Shown here: positions 10,061-28,559 of the stretch, piece after piece
How the letters are laid out: the number at the start of each line of letters is the position of its first letter
How positions within the stretch are numbered: the stretch's first letter is position 1
NCBI RefSeq assembly: GCF_052324685.1
Contig: NC_135218.1
Location: forward strand, 23,117,351 to 23,181,350
DNA: 64,000 nucleotides
Reading direction: 5' to 3'
DNA from: Brachyhypopomus gauderio
Lineage: Eukaryota; Chordata; Actinopteri; Gymnotiformes; Hypopomidae
Translations under genes and position numbers: made by a program
The notes under the pieces: generated by a model
The model's input: only the letters and a program-made list of their open reading frames with translations
The model's database searches: none
Told to the model about the DNA's origin: nothing

Positions 10061-11580
10061 GGATGGGCTAAATAAACCAAAAAGACAGCTAATATTTTAC
10101 GTTTATATGGAAATTGTAATTTATTCGTGAAAAGTATCATGTGGATTTTTTTTTCTCATTTTTACTACTTCTTTCTTTTCATTAGACCGCATTTCCATAT
10201 AGAAAATGTATATAACATTCATAGTGTAACGTGTGAAAGCCTATTCCTGCAACCTAAAAAACTATTTTTTTCTCATTATTAAGTATGTTATTATTTTAAG
10301 ATGCCACTACATTATTTTGAGATACTCTAAGTCCAGCGGAGGGGGGGGGTTTAATGAGGGGAGTTGCTAAAATTACGCTACCCTCATTAAGATGCCCCCT
10401 GTTTTGCTCAGACATATGCTTCATGTGGTATAACTTACACATCCTGATAAGTCGCCAAAATAAATGAGACGTTAACCAGAAATTGCAATCCTGAGCTCAT
10501 GAGGGAAGTATAATTTCGGTACTGCATGTGATTATAACTTTAAATTTGTTCTAACTAGATAATTAGACATAATTAAGGAATTTTCGTCCAAAATAAGTCC
10601 GTTTGTCCGTAAGATGTAAGGTTGTCAGTAATGAGTGGAAGAAACTAATACTGCTAAGTCCCGGTCAGAGGTGACCTTAGCAAATCTGTTTTTGCTCCAG
10701 GCCAGAGAATTAAAAATATAGGTAAAGTGTTTTCATAATTCTTAGCATGAAATGCATTCGATCCCCCTTAGTGGTACGGTGACAAATCTTTGGTACATTA
10801 CGTTTAATTTAAAACACTTAACACCCTTGAATCAGTGGAAATCGCGAATGATCTGAAGCGTCTTTACGCACGCGAGGGGAGACACGTCACCTGTTGGTTT
10901 ACCTTCTGTCAGACGTGTAATGAGCTTCACGTACAAGGTGATGCTTTATGGAGGACAAGCTACGACACAAAGATGAGCCAAAAATCATTGGGAACTGTAA
11001 GACAATAATGCTAACACGTTATACGCGTGTTAATCGTTCTCTTCTACCCAGCACAAATACCGTATTAAAAGTGCCACATACTTCACTGAACTCATGTGTA
11101 TTATGTATATGCTTCCATAGTATATTGATATTGAATAACTTTTATTGATGCCACGGGTGGGAAATTCAGTTCATAGGCCCATGCAAATGCCGACCCAATT
11201 CAGATGTGACTCGTTGGTATCTCATAATAGTAGTAGGCAGTACCTCAAAATATTCATTTAATATCTCAAAAATAAGGATATAGCTATTTATTTAATGATG
11301 AGAAAAAATATTTTTTTAATTTAAGGTGGCGGAAATGGACTTCCATAGTGTATCAGATTTCAAACCATTAAAAAAAATGAAAAGAAGAAAAGTTATCCAC
11401 TCCCCAAGCGTGCAGGCGTGGAGTTTGTCTCCGTGCCTCCAAACGCAGCAGTCACTCGCAACTCTGGTCTGCTGGAAGAACGCTGCGATCTACACGTTAA
11501 ACGGGTTCAACGACACACAAAACACAGTGTCGGACAAACTCTTCATTAGCTCTTAATTAGTTCATCACCACAACCAGAAG
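10061..11580. other. chrna1 upstream region, no gene seen
   Basis: No coding sequence is supported. A short frame at 11326-11556 lies just upstream of the chrna1 start and is probably 5' leader. One E-box (CACCTG, about 10889) lies roughly 690 bp upstream of the start codon. Muscle regulatory factors act through E-boxes in chrna1 promoters of other vertebrates, but one hexamer is weak evidence. Confidence 0.35.
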
Positions 11581-16566
<4,986 letters not shown>

Positions 16567-17003
16567 GGGTGTGAAGGCCCAAGCAAAGCCAGGGGCTGTA
16601 GTCTGACGCTAGCCCCCGTCACACCACCCCACTCTGGGCTGTGGCAGAGAAGGCGTCTGCTTAGATCAGATGTTAACTGGGGTAAAATGGCCTTGTCTGA
16701 GCCAACTCGAACACATATCCTTTTCTTCCACAAGCACACATTAACAGCAGAAGTTCTTGCTTTTCTCATGGTTTACTGGTAAAAAAGGGAAGAGCAGAGG
16801 TTCATCCACAGGTTGTTGTTTTCTGCGAGGATTGCAGGTTATGATCCGCTGTTTGTCTGTGGGCAGATGTAAGAATCACCCACGGCACCTATGATGACCC
16901 CAGGCACATAAATAAATACATACTTGTGGTGCGTGTTCATATACTGTGTGAGTCTAGTCTAAATTGTTTTTGTTCCAGGTTACATTTCAATGTGATTTAC
17001 ATA

Positions 17004-17071
<68 letters not shown>

Positions 17072-17330
17072 AATAGCTGGTGACAAATTGCTGAGAAACT
17101 CCCAACATCCTGTGCTGCACGTGTCATGTCTGCTGACCATGAGGAAACTATTTTGAGCAAACCACACATAACAAGGATATTCAGCAGCCTGTGTTTTTAT
17201 ATAGGACTTCTTTGTTATTTTTCATTTGAAATAAACTGCAACGTGTGTGTCTTCTATTCTTTTTCTAATCCTATTCCTTAGTTTTATCATCTTTACGTAC
17301 TGAATGTTTTATTCCTCTAAATAAAAGAGT
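16567..17330 (+). other. chrna1 3' untranslated region with candidate poly(A) signals
   Basis: Non-coding sequence after the chrna1 stop. AATAAA occurs at 17230-17235 and 17320-17325, both plausible transcript ends. A composite (GT)n(AT)n microsatellite lies at about 17010-17066. No further gene is seen. Confidence 0.55.
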
Positions 17331-19375
17331 AGATGGAGAACTTGATTGTATTTTAAGCGATTTGAGAAACAAATCCTGTTCCTGTCTGTGCTATGGGGCG
17401 GTTATTGCTGCTGCTCTGAGCTGACAGATGTTGGCACCTCTCCACATCTGGATCCCCGCGGGAATGTCCCGGATGAAGGGGACGCACAAGTCCGTTTGTG
17501 TCGGCCAAGAGAAACTTTGGTAATCTGACGAAAACTGAAGACGTCAGCGCTTGTGAGATCTACACACGAGTCCCCCCTCCGCATGTGACGTGACGGACGA
17601 CTTCTCCTGTGTAACCTCGAAATTAAACTTTTGAGCGTAATTTGGGAGGGGGATTTGTGGAAACAACGTGGGGGCGGAAGCGGCGTAGAGAAAGACGAGC
17701 TGCGTGTGTGTGTGCTGCCCAAAGGAGTGGCTCCGGCCCGGATCGGTTCTGTTCAGGAAACCGTGTAGATGCAAACGCAGCGCCAGATGAATGGTGCCTC
17801 GTTTATGTGCTGAGTGCCGCACACGCAGGAAAAGTTCGCGGATTGCGGGTAAGACCGTTTAACTGTTGCGCTAAATAAATTACATTGTATGGACATATTA
17901 ATGCGTTTTCTTTTCCATACCGTCCACGTCACTAATATGACGAGGCTTTGTAAGCTACTTTTTTGTAGGATCTACTTCTATTTTAATCACAAAGATCCTC
18001 GAGGCGCGCCAGCGTTCAGGGGGAGCGCGCCCCACTTCCTGGGCCTGCACGGTACCAGTATCGGCACCGAGGGAGCTTATGTCCGCGACTGGGACTAATG
18101 ATATACCCACACCATGCTACTTGTATATGTCTGGGATCAAATCCGTTCAGAGATGGGTTTAGTCGGGCTGTGAGATCGCAGTGATCCACAGCAGGTTAAT
18201 GTCACCCCAGACGCGGTGTGTTCGTGCACATAGACTCCTTCACTACCTCCATTTAGTCATAAGGTGCGTTTGTAATTGAAAGGTCAGGCGCCCACAAACC
18301 CGCGTATCAGCCGAAGGCGCAGTTTTCCCTTCCTTCAGGTTTACTCGGTATAACGTTGTCGTTTCCATTGATCGGCAGGGACGCGTGTAATTACATTCAC
18401 ATGTTTTCTGAACTTGTGTCACGCGGAAACGGGCAGGATGTGTTTGTGTCCTTGAGATTCAGGGTCAATGAATGTGTGGAAGAGACGCATCACCTGCCCT
18501 CGGCCCAAACCCACACACAACAGTATTGTTCAGTAAGCTAAACGTCTGCTGGTGGTAATTCTGAGGTTTCAGGGCACTAACACGAACGCTATACTCACTA
18601 ATAGCATGGCTCTGATTGAACGTTGTGGCCTAAAGTGTGTGAGTAACATGGGAACCACATTAGTAATGGTGTTAGTGGGTGTTTGGTGTTAGTCTTTTCC
18701 GACATATTTATGCAGTCTCGGACCTACCCTGAAAAAATTCAGTTGCGGCAACTCAAAACCCTTTGAAACACATGAAGACTCTCTTCCTCTTTGTGGGTTT
18801 GCTTCTGCCTAAGGTAGTTCATGTTTCATCTTAATCTAGCTATCATGTGGCCATTAGTTTGATGAAGAGAGTAGCTCCATGACCACGGGGATTGGTGTTC
18901 CTCTTTTATTGGGTTTTGGGTTCTTCGACAACATGCTCCACGTTACCTGGTGAGTTTGATGCAAATGTGTATGGCTTCTTTCCAGAACATTCCTTCTTGA
19001 AAAATACTCAGCAGCAGATATTATTTGTACATTTCTGGCCATGAAAGAAATGTCTGCATTTCTCATCATTTGATTTAACCTGTGTTTTCACGAGAAACTA
19101 GAACTAGCGTGGTAGGTGAGGGAAAGGACAGGGTGGTGTTCTTTCTCCGATTCTGACCCGCTGTCTGCTGACGGGGAACCAGCTGAGCTTTGTGGAAGCT
19201 GCTCCAGCTGCAGTGGCGTAAACAGAATGTCCAGAAATGTATGGCCGCCCAGACAGCCCGTCTACCTTCAGCTGTCATTACATTTAGCTGAGAACAATAT
19301 CTTCAATAATGTTTCAGGTCTCATCACAGTATGGAGTCAGCTTTACTTAAACTGGCATGGTCTATTACTTTCTCT

Positions 19376-20240
19376 TGGTTCTAGTCATTGTGTCACTTTA
19401 GCTATGCTGGATCTTACTGCAGCGGTTGGCACAGTTGATCATGATAGTTTTAAAGTGTCTTAATTATTTTGCTGGGATACATGGGAGAACACTAGGGTGG
19501 TTTTCCTCCTACCTGAAAGACCACTTATTCACCGTTCAATTGGGTAAATGGACGTCTACATCTGCTCCCATCACCTATGGTGTATCTCAAGGCTCAATCC
19601 TGTGTCCTGTTCTTTTTTGATTATTTGTGGACCTCCTGGGAAAATCTTTTCAGACATTTGGAATTCCTTACCATTGCTATGCAGATGATACTGTTATACA
19701 TTCCCATTAAACGTGGGTATTAACATTATTTGTATAGCCCCTCTGAATGTTTGACAGAAGTTAGGAAGTGGTTTACCAATAACTTCCTTCAGCTTACTGA
19801 AAGCAAGTCAGAGGTCGTCATCTTTGGTTCATCATCTAGATTACAAATAATTGGTGGTGATTTTAAACATATTTTTACTAATTTGTCATGTGGTCCTGAA
19901 ATCCATTTTATTGTGTAAGGATCTTGAGAAAGTCACACACGCATTCATTGCTTCACGCCTTGAATACTGTAAGTCTGTCAGACCTCCATTAGCAGCATGT
20001 TGAAAAGGCTCCTGCCAGAGTATTTACTGGTACAAAAACAACAGGAACATATTACACCTGTCCGGGCCTATTTACATCGGCTACCCATTAGCTGAATAGA
20101 AAGTTTTTTTAAACCGCACCTTTTCTGTTGCTGCTCCAAAACTGTGCGATTAATTTCCCCTGGATATTAGGTCATTAACATCCTTTGAGAGGAATTCAAA
20201 ACCCATCTTGGCGCCTACCTTTTATCTTTGTCTTATGAAG
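19376..20240 (+). pseudogene. Decayed L2-like LINE reverse transcriptase fragment
   Basis: Three short frames line up with the 3' half of a non-LTR retrotransposon polymerase. LDLTAAVGTVDHD stands for the usual LDLSAAFDTVDHD. Then come WFSSYLKDH and the ITYGVSQGSILCPVLF box (normally GVPQGSVLGPLLF), then YADDTVI around 19678-19696, the polymerase catalytic box. Near 20133-20165 is the terminal APKL-W-N-like tail typical of L2/Maui-type elements. Stops and frameshifts separate the pieces, so it is dead. It lies in the wipf1 upstream interval in sense orientation. Confidence 0.8.
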
Positions 20241-20540
20241 GAGGTGGTCTTTTTATTATTCTATTCCTCTTACTATTTATTCACTTCTTAATGTAATGTT
20301 TTGTCTATCTGACTATTTATATCTCTCTATATATCTATCACTCCCTCTCACTCCCTCCATCTGAGTTGCTGAGCTGAACCGTAATATAAAACCATTGTCT
20401 CCACCGACATTTTGAGTCTCTGCAGCTTGTCCTTGTTTACAAATGAGAACTGTGGCCACGTGGCCCTGGAGTGTGGAGCCTGACGCCACTCACAGCTGGT
20501 GTGCACTGTCTGGAACTCTAGGGCCTTGGTGATGGTCACA

Positions 20541-20590
<50 letters not shown>

Positions 20591-21746
20591 CTCTTTTACA
20601 GTGCTCTTCTCAGTCTTGTTTTATAAGCATTCTATGCACTATAAGTTGCAGTCCAAGGATCCAGCTCTTGGACTGCAGAGTCTGGGTTCTAAGGCCCAGG
20701 CGGGAGCAGCGTCCTCCTCTGTGTTTTCCATCTGAGGAGAGAGACATGATGTCCAGCCAGTTCAGCTGCCTGCTGCCGACATTAGTGCATTTCAGTCTCT
20801 GTAAAATGTCACTGTTCCACAGTGAGAAGTGTGAGCGTTTTGGCCATACTCCGGGACATGGTACTCGGGGTGCTGTGGAATGTAAACCAGACGTTGCTCC
20901 AAACCTTTTAAAGGGCACGCTGTTTCCTTCACTCAGTCCCTAATCTCTGCAAAGCCAAAGCTGCAGGCAGGTAAGTAGCGATGCTCACTCCAGGGTGTTT
21001 AGGGGTTGAGGAGGTCGGAGTGATGACTGTCCCACTAGCTGGAAGGTCCTCTCCAGTGATGTCTGTTTAGATGAACTTTGAAGACCACCAGGTCTGTGAA
21101 ACTGTGATGGAGTGAGGGGGCCCTGGAATGGAGTGTGTGTGTGTGTGTGTGTGTGTGTGCACGTGCAAACACATGTGTTTGAGAAGAACAGGAGAGGCTG
21201 TCTTTTTCTGCCTAGCCGAAGGAAATATACCCACATCCCATCAGCCTTTGCACCGGTGAGCAGAGTTTTTGGCACACTCAGCGGATGTCCGGTAACGGAG
21301 AGAGAGAGAGACAAAAAAGGGAGGAGTGAGAGGGAAGTAAAAAAAATAGGAACAGAGAGAGAAATGAGGTAGTTGTTTGACGGAGGCTGTGAGCACTGAT
21401 GGGTTTGAACCAGGGAATGTTTGTTGTCAGAGTGATTTATGCTGCTGGCTGGAACTTCCTCTGGTGGAGGTTCTTGTGAACTGGCTGTGTAAGAGTGTGT
21501 CCTCATGAGAGCGAGTGCAATGAAGAAGGAGAAGTGAGAGGTATATCTGTTGTAGCTCTTCCTGTTTATGGCTCACACCGGATGTAACCAATGAGAGGCC
21601 CTTAGAGAGAGTGAGAGAGTGTGTGTGTGTTTGTGTGTGTGTGTATTTCAGCATGATATTGACCTGCCTGTAGTATCATTTGCATATTTGAGTCCTTTGT
21701 GAAAGGCTCCTCTTATAATGCACAAACTGTGTGTTTATCTGTCTCT

Positions 21747-21748
<2 letters not shown>

Positions 21749-21803
<55 letters not shown>
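21749..21803 (+). repeat. (GATA)n microsatellite
   Basis: About 13-14 tandem TAGA/GATA tetramers without visible interruption, upstream of wipf1 coding exon 1. Confidence 0.95.
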
Positions 21804-22022
21804 GAATATTATGTATGTATATGTGGTTGAAGTGTAGACCCACTTGGCGACCCACTTGTCTATCTTGGCGAGGTTTTGTCATCAGGTGCGATGTGGTTTG
21901 GTGTCTCTTTGATGTTGTCTTTTGCTCTGCTTCAGTGGGGTCGTGCGTCTGTGCGCGGCCTGCTGGAGACCTTCTCACCTTCTCCTGGTCCTTGTGAGAG
22001 GAGAACGCGTTGAAGACTAAAC

Positions 22023-25000
22023 ATGCCTGTCCCACCACCACCACCACCCCCACCCCCAACTCTTGCTTTGGTAATGTGCTCATACACACCCACACTCACA
22101 ATCATGCACACTGAGACAGTATTTAAACGTCTTTGTGTGTGTGTGTGTGTGTGTGTGCGCTGCGTGTCCGCAGGCAAACACGGAGAAGCCAGTCCTAAAC
22201 AAGTCCGAGCAGCATGGCAGGAATGCTCTGCTGTCTGACATCAGCAAAGGAGCGCGGCTCAAGAAGACGGTGACCAATGACCGCAGCGCCCCTGTCCTTG
22301 AGAGTGAGGAACCCCACATCACCACCACCCATCCGTCCTCCACTGGTGGTTGGAGCACCACTGCATAGTTTAGTGGGGTGTAGCACTGTACCTGATGTGA
22401 AATGCACTAAGCCCTGAGCTGTGAGGGTTGGAGATGCTGGTACTGTTATGCCGTGGAATTAGGTACATGTTGGTGAACTCCTAATGTGGCATCGTTGAAG
22501 ATGGAGATCACCCACTGTTTAGGTTGATCTTTGTTAGAAACTGAAGCCAAACTGTAAAGCTAAGTCTGTGTTTTATCAGTTGTTTCTAAATGGCTTTTGA
22601 GGCCTGATTCTGCTGTGCTGTGGGTGAATCTGCTCTTGAGTGCGTTTCTGCTTCCCTTGTTTTAGTATCACATGTGTTTTTGTTTTCACAGAGCCTAAAG
22701 GTAGTGGAGGGGGAGGAGTTGGGGGAGGAGCTGGTGGAGGCGGAGGGGGAGGGGGAGGGGGTGGATTTGGAGGCGGAGCTCCTGCAGGCCTTGGTGGGCT
22801 GTTTCAAGATGGCATGCCAAAGCTACGCTCCTTCAGAGACGGTAGAAATCACACACGCTCATGAAAACTTGTTCTCTTACTCAGGGTTGTTTGTTTATTT
22901 TCGAACAGCATTTTCTTCTGCCAAGGACATGAATTTTGTAGAAACATTTGTTTCAGCACTGTTGTTTTGACCAAATAAGCTGTTGGAATCATAGTTATAT
23001 TAGGAACAACCATGATAATGTCTTTTATTCGAAATGCAAGTAGGCTTTTCCAGTTGAATAAAGCATTACTCATTAAAATTCTGTGTTTGAAAGTGGACCT
23101 GTGTTTGCTCACTGCATACAACAGTCCCACATCTTCCCATTTCACAGCATGAACACTGAGAAAGTGAACAGATCACAATCACTCAAAATGGGCATGATTA
23201 TAGTTTTTCTCCCTTCAAAGGTTGTAGGCGGAGTTGAGTGTAGAAGTAAATAATCCCCTTTTTTGTCTTCTCCAGATTCTGGTGGTGTGAGACCTCCCAC
23301 TCTCCCTCCTGGTGCTCGTAGTTCTGGTCCAAGGCCATTTGTGGGAGGAGCTGGCTCCGCCCCACGCTTGCCTGGGCCACGCAATGGTCCCTCTGACCCT
23401 CCACGCCCTCGAATCAACCCCCCACGCTCAGAAACACCCGGAGCTCCGCCTCCCCCCGTCCCCAGCACCCCGCGTCCCAATCAGGGTGGACCACAAAGTA
23501 GAGGACCTCCTCCTCTGCCTGGTGGATCCCGCCCCTACAACTCTACACCTGCTCCTCCTCCTCCAAACCCCCCAGGGAGACAACCTGCCCCGCCACCGGT
23601 GCCGGGTGGCTTTGGACGTCCGCCTTCCTGTCCCGCAGTGCCTCCCCCTGTGCCTCATTCTGGACGGCCCCCTCTTCCTCCAGCCCCCACTCGTATAGAT
23701 GACCGCCCCCCGCCTGTTCCGCCTGGCAACCGCCCTTCCCTGCCCCTCTCACGTGACGGCCCTCCTCCTCCTCCCCCTCCGTCTTCCAACTGCAAACCAC
23801 CTCCTCCTCCTCTCTCCTCGTCTCGTGGGTCAAGCTCCGGCCCTCCCCTACCGCCAGGGCGGCCAAACAGACCCAGTGAGGAGCATACACCGCGTCTTCC
23901 TCAGAGGCACCTGTCACTCACCGCGCATGGCCCCGCCCCTCCTCCTGGCCGTTCAGGCCCTCTTCCTCCACCTCCATCTGAAAGACCGCCCCCTTTGGGC
24001 AGGAATGCACCTGGACGAACAGGTGACGACTTCTGCAGATAGATGAATTATGGTTTTTTGTACTTCAGTGCATGCCACTGATATTTTGATATCTTGTTGT
24101 CATATGTGTGAATGTGGGTGTGGTCAGGTCCGCTTCCACCACCTCCACCTTCTGGTCGACCAGGGAGCATTAATGTGAGGTCACCAGCAGCCCCGCCCCC
24201 GCCAAACAGACTGGCATCGGAACCTCCTCGTGGTGGCAACAGACCACCCCTCCCACCAGACAGGCCCACTACTGGTGGTCCCCCACCCCCACCTCCACCC
24301 ATGGGCAACGGATACCACAGTCAAGGACAGTATGCAGGTTCGTGCGTGTCTGCGTGCGTGTGTGCGTCTGCGTGCTTGTCTTCGTGAGTCTGCGTGCGTG
24401 CGTCATGCTCATGTCTGTGTTTTTCCCAGACGACTGGGACCTGCGCTTCACTTTTCGGCCCGTGTCGGATTTCCCGCCCCCTGAGCCGTACGTTCCCTGT
24501 CAGAAGACCTATCCCAGCAAACTGGCCAGAAGTGACGGCAGAGGTAGCCAATCAGGATTCTTGGTTTTGTTTGCTTGTTTGTATATCCTCTTGCGATTGC
24601 TATGCTTTGAACCAGAACTGTGTAATAGATTTAATAATATTGTTTATCTAGTGTAGAGGTGTATTCAACTCAAGGATTTTCATAGTCGAATCTGATTCGT
24701 CAGATTTTCCATTTAGTCGACTAATAGTCGAATCAGTGTTTTTTTTAAAGAGCACCTTAAACGGGATCCCGTTCTCATTCAGGACTTTTTTCCACTTCAA
24801 AGTAAAAACCTACAACACTCAGATAAATGAATAAACATGGTAGGTTTGCTTTATTCAGCTTTTATTTATTACTTATTTATTTTTTAATTAAACATTAGAG
24901 AACATTAACCGTCAGTGCGCATATCGAACTGTCAGACAGGCACTGTGCAAAATGTCAAAAATATTTTAAATAAAATATGCCTGCATGAAAATATTTTTTT

Positions 25001-26417
25001 TAATTGCCACACAACAGCAAAACATTATAAGGAAAGGTTCAAGTAACGGGGTTTAAAAAGCAAACAACAACAAAAAATGTGTATAGGCTTACTTGCCGAG
25101 ATGCACCGCGACAAGACGACACACCGAAACGACAAACGGCTGAACTGTTTTTTTCGCCTTACCCGTTTTAAATGTTATGCCATGTTGGTTGTTGTCGTGT
25201 GAAATGAAAGACATTGATGACATAACTTGCACTTTGTTTGATTCATCTTTATCTTTTTCAAAATACTTTTTGAAGTTTTTTTAGTAGCGTGTTCAGCTCC
25301 GCTCATTTGGATTGTGCAACTGCAGGGTGTGACTTATTAATGTGTAGTAAGGAAGATGCCTATTGTTAATGTGCACACATCATTTAAAAATATTTATTAA
25401 CAGAAATTAGGATGATTTATTTGACAAAAGGCTATATATAACGAAAACAAAGACATTTAATGTAACAACTAATGCTTAGCAGCGTCCTTGGTCACCCCCA
25501 TGCAGTTAGAATGGTACATTCGACTGACATTCATAGTCGACTAGGGGGTATAGTCGACTATAGTCGAATCAGAGACTATTGCAGGTCACCCCTAATCTAG
25601 TGCATATATATTGTGTATATTAAAAATTAAGCAAAGACACAGAACAGCATAAATATAATTTTGGGGAAAAAAAACAGTCTTAACAAGAATATTTAAAATG
25701 GAGTCATGGCAAACAAACAAACAAACAAAAATATAATATGGACGTAGAATTGAAATAAACATTTTAATGAGGCATAAAGGTAAAATAGAGAAAAATAGAA
25801 TGGCCTTTTTGTGTGTTAAAGATCTCACAGAGGAGCACCTAGATTCTTCTCTCCATCTTTGATCCTATACTTATTAAAATTGAAGAATAAAAATATTGAA
25901 TATTGTTACAAACAACGTTTATTATACAGATCAACAACATATTTGATGTATTGTTGATCTCTGATACTCCAGCTATGTAGCTTTGCTTCACTAACTTTGT
26001 TAAATATCTGTTGAAGCATATGAAAACCAAAATATTCACATTTAATCATTTTAAATTTAGAATAATTTAAATATTTTAAATAAATTTTAAGCATTCTAAA
26101 ATATATCTTTGTGGGGGGTTATGGGTAATTTAAAAATACAGCCTGCTAAGTGGGTACAGTGATGAAGCTATGTAAGGCAGTTCGAGTTAGTGCAGACGTT
26201 TAGTGTAGAAGTCTGTTGGCTGTATTGCAGTTGATGCTGACCGTTCAGGTTTTTTTTTGCCCAGTAGATGGAGCCAATGAGTTTTGTACATGCAATAAAA
26301 CTACGACTGCACAAATCTTGATTATTTTGCTTCCTGGTGATGAGAGGTCTTTTTTATGTCCCAGTCTACACACTGCAGGCTGAAAGTGCATGATTATATT
26401 TAGCTATATAAAACAGT

Positions 26418-26462
<45 letters not shown>

Positions 26463-26515
26463 GTTCAGGGAAGAAAGAGCGTGGAGCTCCACCCTTACCT
26501 CCTATTCCCAGATGA
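22023..26515 (+). CDS. wipf1: WAS/WASL-interacting protein family member 1 (WIP)
   Basis: Cytoplasmic actin regulator that stabilises WASP/N-WASP and binds actin. Coding exons: 22023-22070, 22174-22303, 22692-22841, 23276-24022, 24128-24337, 24430-24543, 26463-26515. The sum is 1,452 nt, 483 residues; human is 503. N-terminus [16 protein letters not shown] is a profilin-type polyproline. It is followed by a WH2 motif ([17 protein letters not shown]) that binds monomeric actin, then a Gly-rich block ending [16 protein letters not shown] long Pro-rich middle contains PPLPP and P-x-x-P motifs for SH3 partners. The C-terminal WASP-binding block is [20 protein letters not shown] and YPSKLAR, and the protein ends APPLPPIPR as expected. 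All splice phases agree. Intron 6 (24544-26462) holds a 941-bp hAT-type insertion. The last acceptor is a bare (GT)n-TAG. Alternatives wipf2/wipf3 are less likely given chrna1 and gpr155 as neighbours. Confidence 0.95.
24654..25594. mobile_element. 941-bp non-autonomous hAT-type element in wipf1 intron 6
   Basis: The ends are inverted: TAGAGGTGTATTC at the left and, reverse-complemented, TAGGGGTGACCTG at the right. ATCTAGTG is duplicated exactly on both sides (24646-24653 and 25595-25602). Subterminal TAGTCGACTA-type words occur at both ends (about 24713-24733 and 25534-25567). An 8-bp duplication with TAGGGGTG-like ends is hAT-like. No transposase frame is present. Confidence 0.85.
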
Positions 26516-26988
26516 AGCAAGTGGCCTGGTTGCTCCGAGATACTCGTCATCCTCTCTCTCGACCTAAACAGTATTACCTGTGTCGGCCTTTCTGTGCTGC
26601 TTTTTGAATACATTCGACTTTATATTGCTTATGATGCAGTCATACAGCTGTTACTGGGAGCCCACTCCTAAAGGCCCACAAAGTGCCCCCTACATTCAGG
26701 TGATGCTGTGTTTATGGTTAATTCTCTGGTCCTGTTATTTTTTTTGTGTAAAAAGGGTCTGCATAGAAACACAGTTTCAGTAAGGTGCATTATCTGTACT
26801 AAGTCATGGTTAATTACTCCACCTGTTTATTTCCCACTCCAGTGTCTCTGCAGCTGATCTCACGTTCACGTGACCAAATGTGCCACGTGCACTTACTGTA
26901 TCATGTTTTTTTGTTTATCAGAGACATTTGAAATTTGGCTGTTTAACTGTCATGTTGCCTTAAAACAAATTTGCTTTATGTGCCTGTG

Positions 26989-27071
<83 letters not shown>

Positions 27072-28380
27072 CTGCAAGAGTGTTTGACTGAAATATGAAG
27101 AGGTAAAGAACACTGCTCTTGGGAAGTGTCGGTCTGGAGTCAGCTTGCCTCTGGGGACTGTAGTTCCTTCTGTGGGGGCTTCCTTCCCACAGTCCTTGCT
27201 CCGTTCCCCCAGAGACTACGGTACCCAGTTTAAAGCCCCACCAGTTTGCGCTTGCTGTACTTTTTTTCCTGGCTTTATGCAGCACTTCAAAGGGGACTGT
27301 AAAACGTGGTCTAAAAATGTTTGCGGCCATCTTTGTGCAACTTATCCAGGCCTTTATAAACAGGTAAAAAGCAGCCATGTATGATTTTAAGTAGTTGGTT
27401 CATTTGGTCTGGTTTGATTACACAAACACTCCTCTTGGTTTGTGCACGTGGGAGGAGATACGGTGGAGATGATGATGTCATAATGAAGGATGCACCTTGA
27501 CAGCTTCCTTATGTGTATTATGGGATGTGTTCCTTTGTGATGAAGAAACAGAAGAGATTACCATATAGTGCCTACAAATTTTTTTTGAAGAGTTTATTTT
27601 ATTACGTGGGTTCTTGTTTAGACGTTTATGTTCAGTTTTGTAATTTCAATATTATAATTTTTGATAAGTTGCGTGTTTACACGTGCACTTTTTGCCTTGT
27701 ATACTCATATCTATAGAACACATGTACACCTACATTATAAACAGGGCCACTTGAATATGTCTTAAATGTATTGCATCATGGTTCATGGTTAGCCTACTTG
27801 CTTTAGTTTAAGTCCAAAACAAGCTCAAAAGGATCGTGCATTAGCTGAGTTCAGCCTTCTAAAATTCATTGTATGTGTTTACAAGTTGGTAACATGGAGG
27901 TAACTTTAATAAGAATGCAGACCTAGAGCAAATATGCAAGGTTTGGATTATGCAAAGTGGTGTGTTCTCAGCTGTATTTAGCAGCAGTGTGAAATGGAGC
28001 CTTGGTTTGTTTAATATCTTGGGTACATGCAATCTCTGATTTACATGACGTATGTTTTACATGAATCCATGATTTGGATAATGGCTGCTCTGTGCAGATC
28101 TGGGTGCAGAGCAGTGAAGCAGCGTGACTGAACACATCTGCATAGAAACTATTTCAGATCATGACTTTTTGTAATGTCATAATGATGTCATTGTGACATA
28201 AGCACTTGAAGTGGTACTTCAAAGGATTCTGTGTCACTCCAGAGCCTAAGATGGAATCTTTTTTTTTTTTCATTTTTTATTTGTGATACTCATTTACTTT
28301 TTAAATACAACCTCTTGTACCTGATTGTGTGGTAAACCTGTTCAAAAGGTTTTCTAAATAAAATAAACCTTTCATAGTGT
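26516..28380 (+). other. wipf1 3' untranslated region
   Basis: No coding exon is seen after the wipf1 stop. Overlapping AATAAA hexamers at 28357-28362 and 28362-28367 give a likely transcript end. The interval includes a long (TG)n run at 26995-27068. A CTCF-like word CAGTAGAGGGCA lies just beyond, near 28441. Confidence 0.5.
26995..27068 (+). repeat. (TG)n microsatellite, wipf1 3' region
   Basis: About 37 TG units, essentially perfect, following a TGTGTGTGCG prefix. Confidence 0.95.
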
Positions 28381-28559
28381 CTGTTATTTTATGAAGAATG
28401 GATATAGAGTTTGTGGTTTTTTTATGCTGTTTTTCATGCACAGTAGAGGGCATCAAACATTAAGGAAACTCAAACTTAATAAACATACTGTGTGTGCATA
28501 TATATATATATATATTTAAAAATATCTCAGTCTTTTTAATTGCTTTATTTTTACTTTTT

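Larger units (their letters stand above)
17331..22022. other. chrna1-wipf1 interval, probably the wipf1 promoter, non-coding exons and first intron
   Basis: No coding exon is supported apart from LINE remnants. A GC-richer block at about 17,560-17,850 ends in GATTGCGG followed by GTAAGA (donor at 17849), which could be a non-coding first exon of wipf1. TTTGCTCTGCTTCAG at 21921-21935 is a good acceptor, so a second exon from 21936 would carry the start codon at 22023. Both are inferences from splice-site strings. Microsatellites: (CA)n at 20538-20588 and GATA repeats at about 21749-21803. Confidence 0.4.

Noticed and set aside
11326-11556. 76-codon frame just upstream of chrna1
   Set aside because: No motif and no splice linkage; more likely 5' leader sequence.
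21749-21803. Regular GATA repeats considered as a CRISPR-like array
   Set aside because: Simple tetranucleotide microsatellite without spacers; the genome is a vertebrate.
22640-22864. Gly-rich 74-codon frame starting at 22640
   Set aside because: It is the in-frame extension of wipf1 coding exon 3 into intron sequence, not a separate gene.
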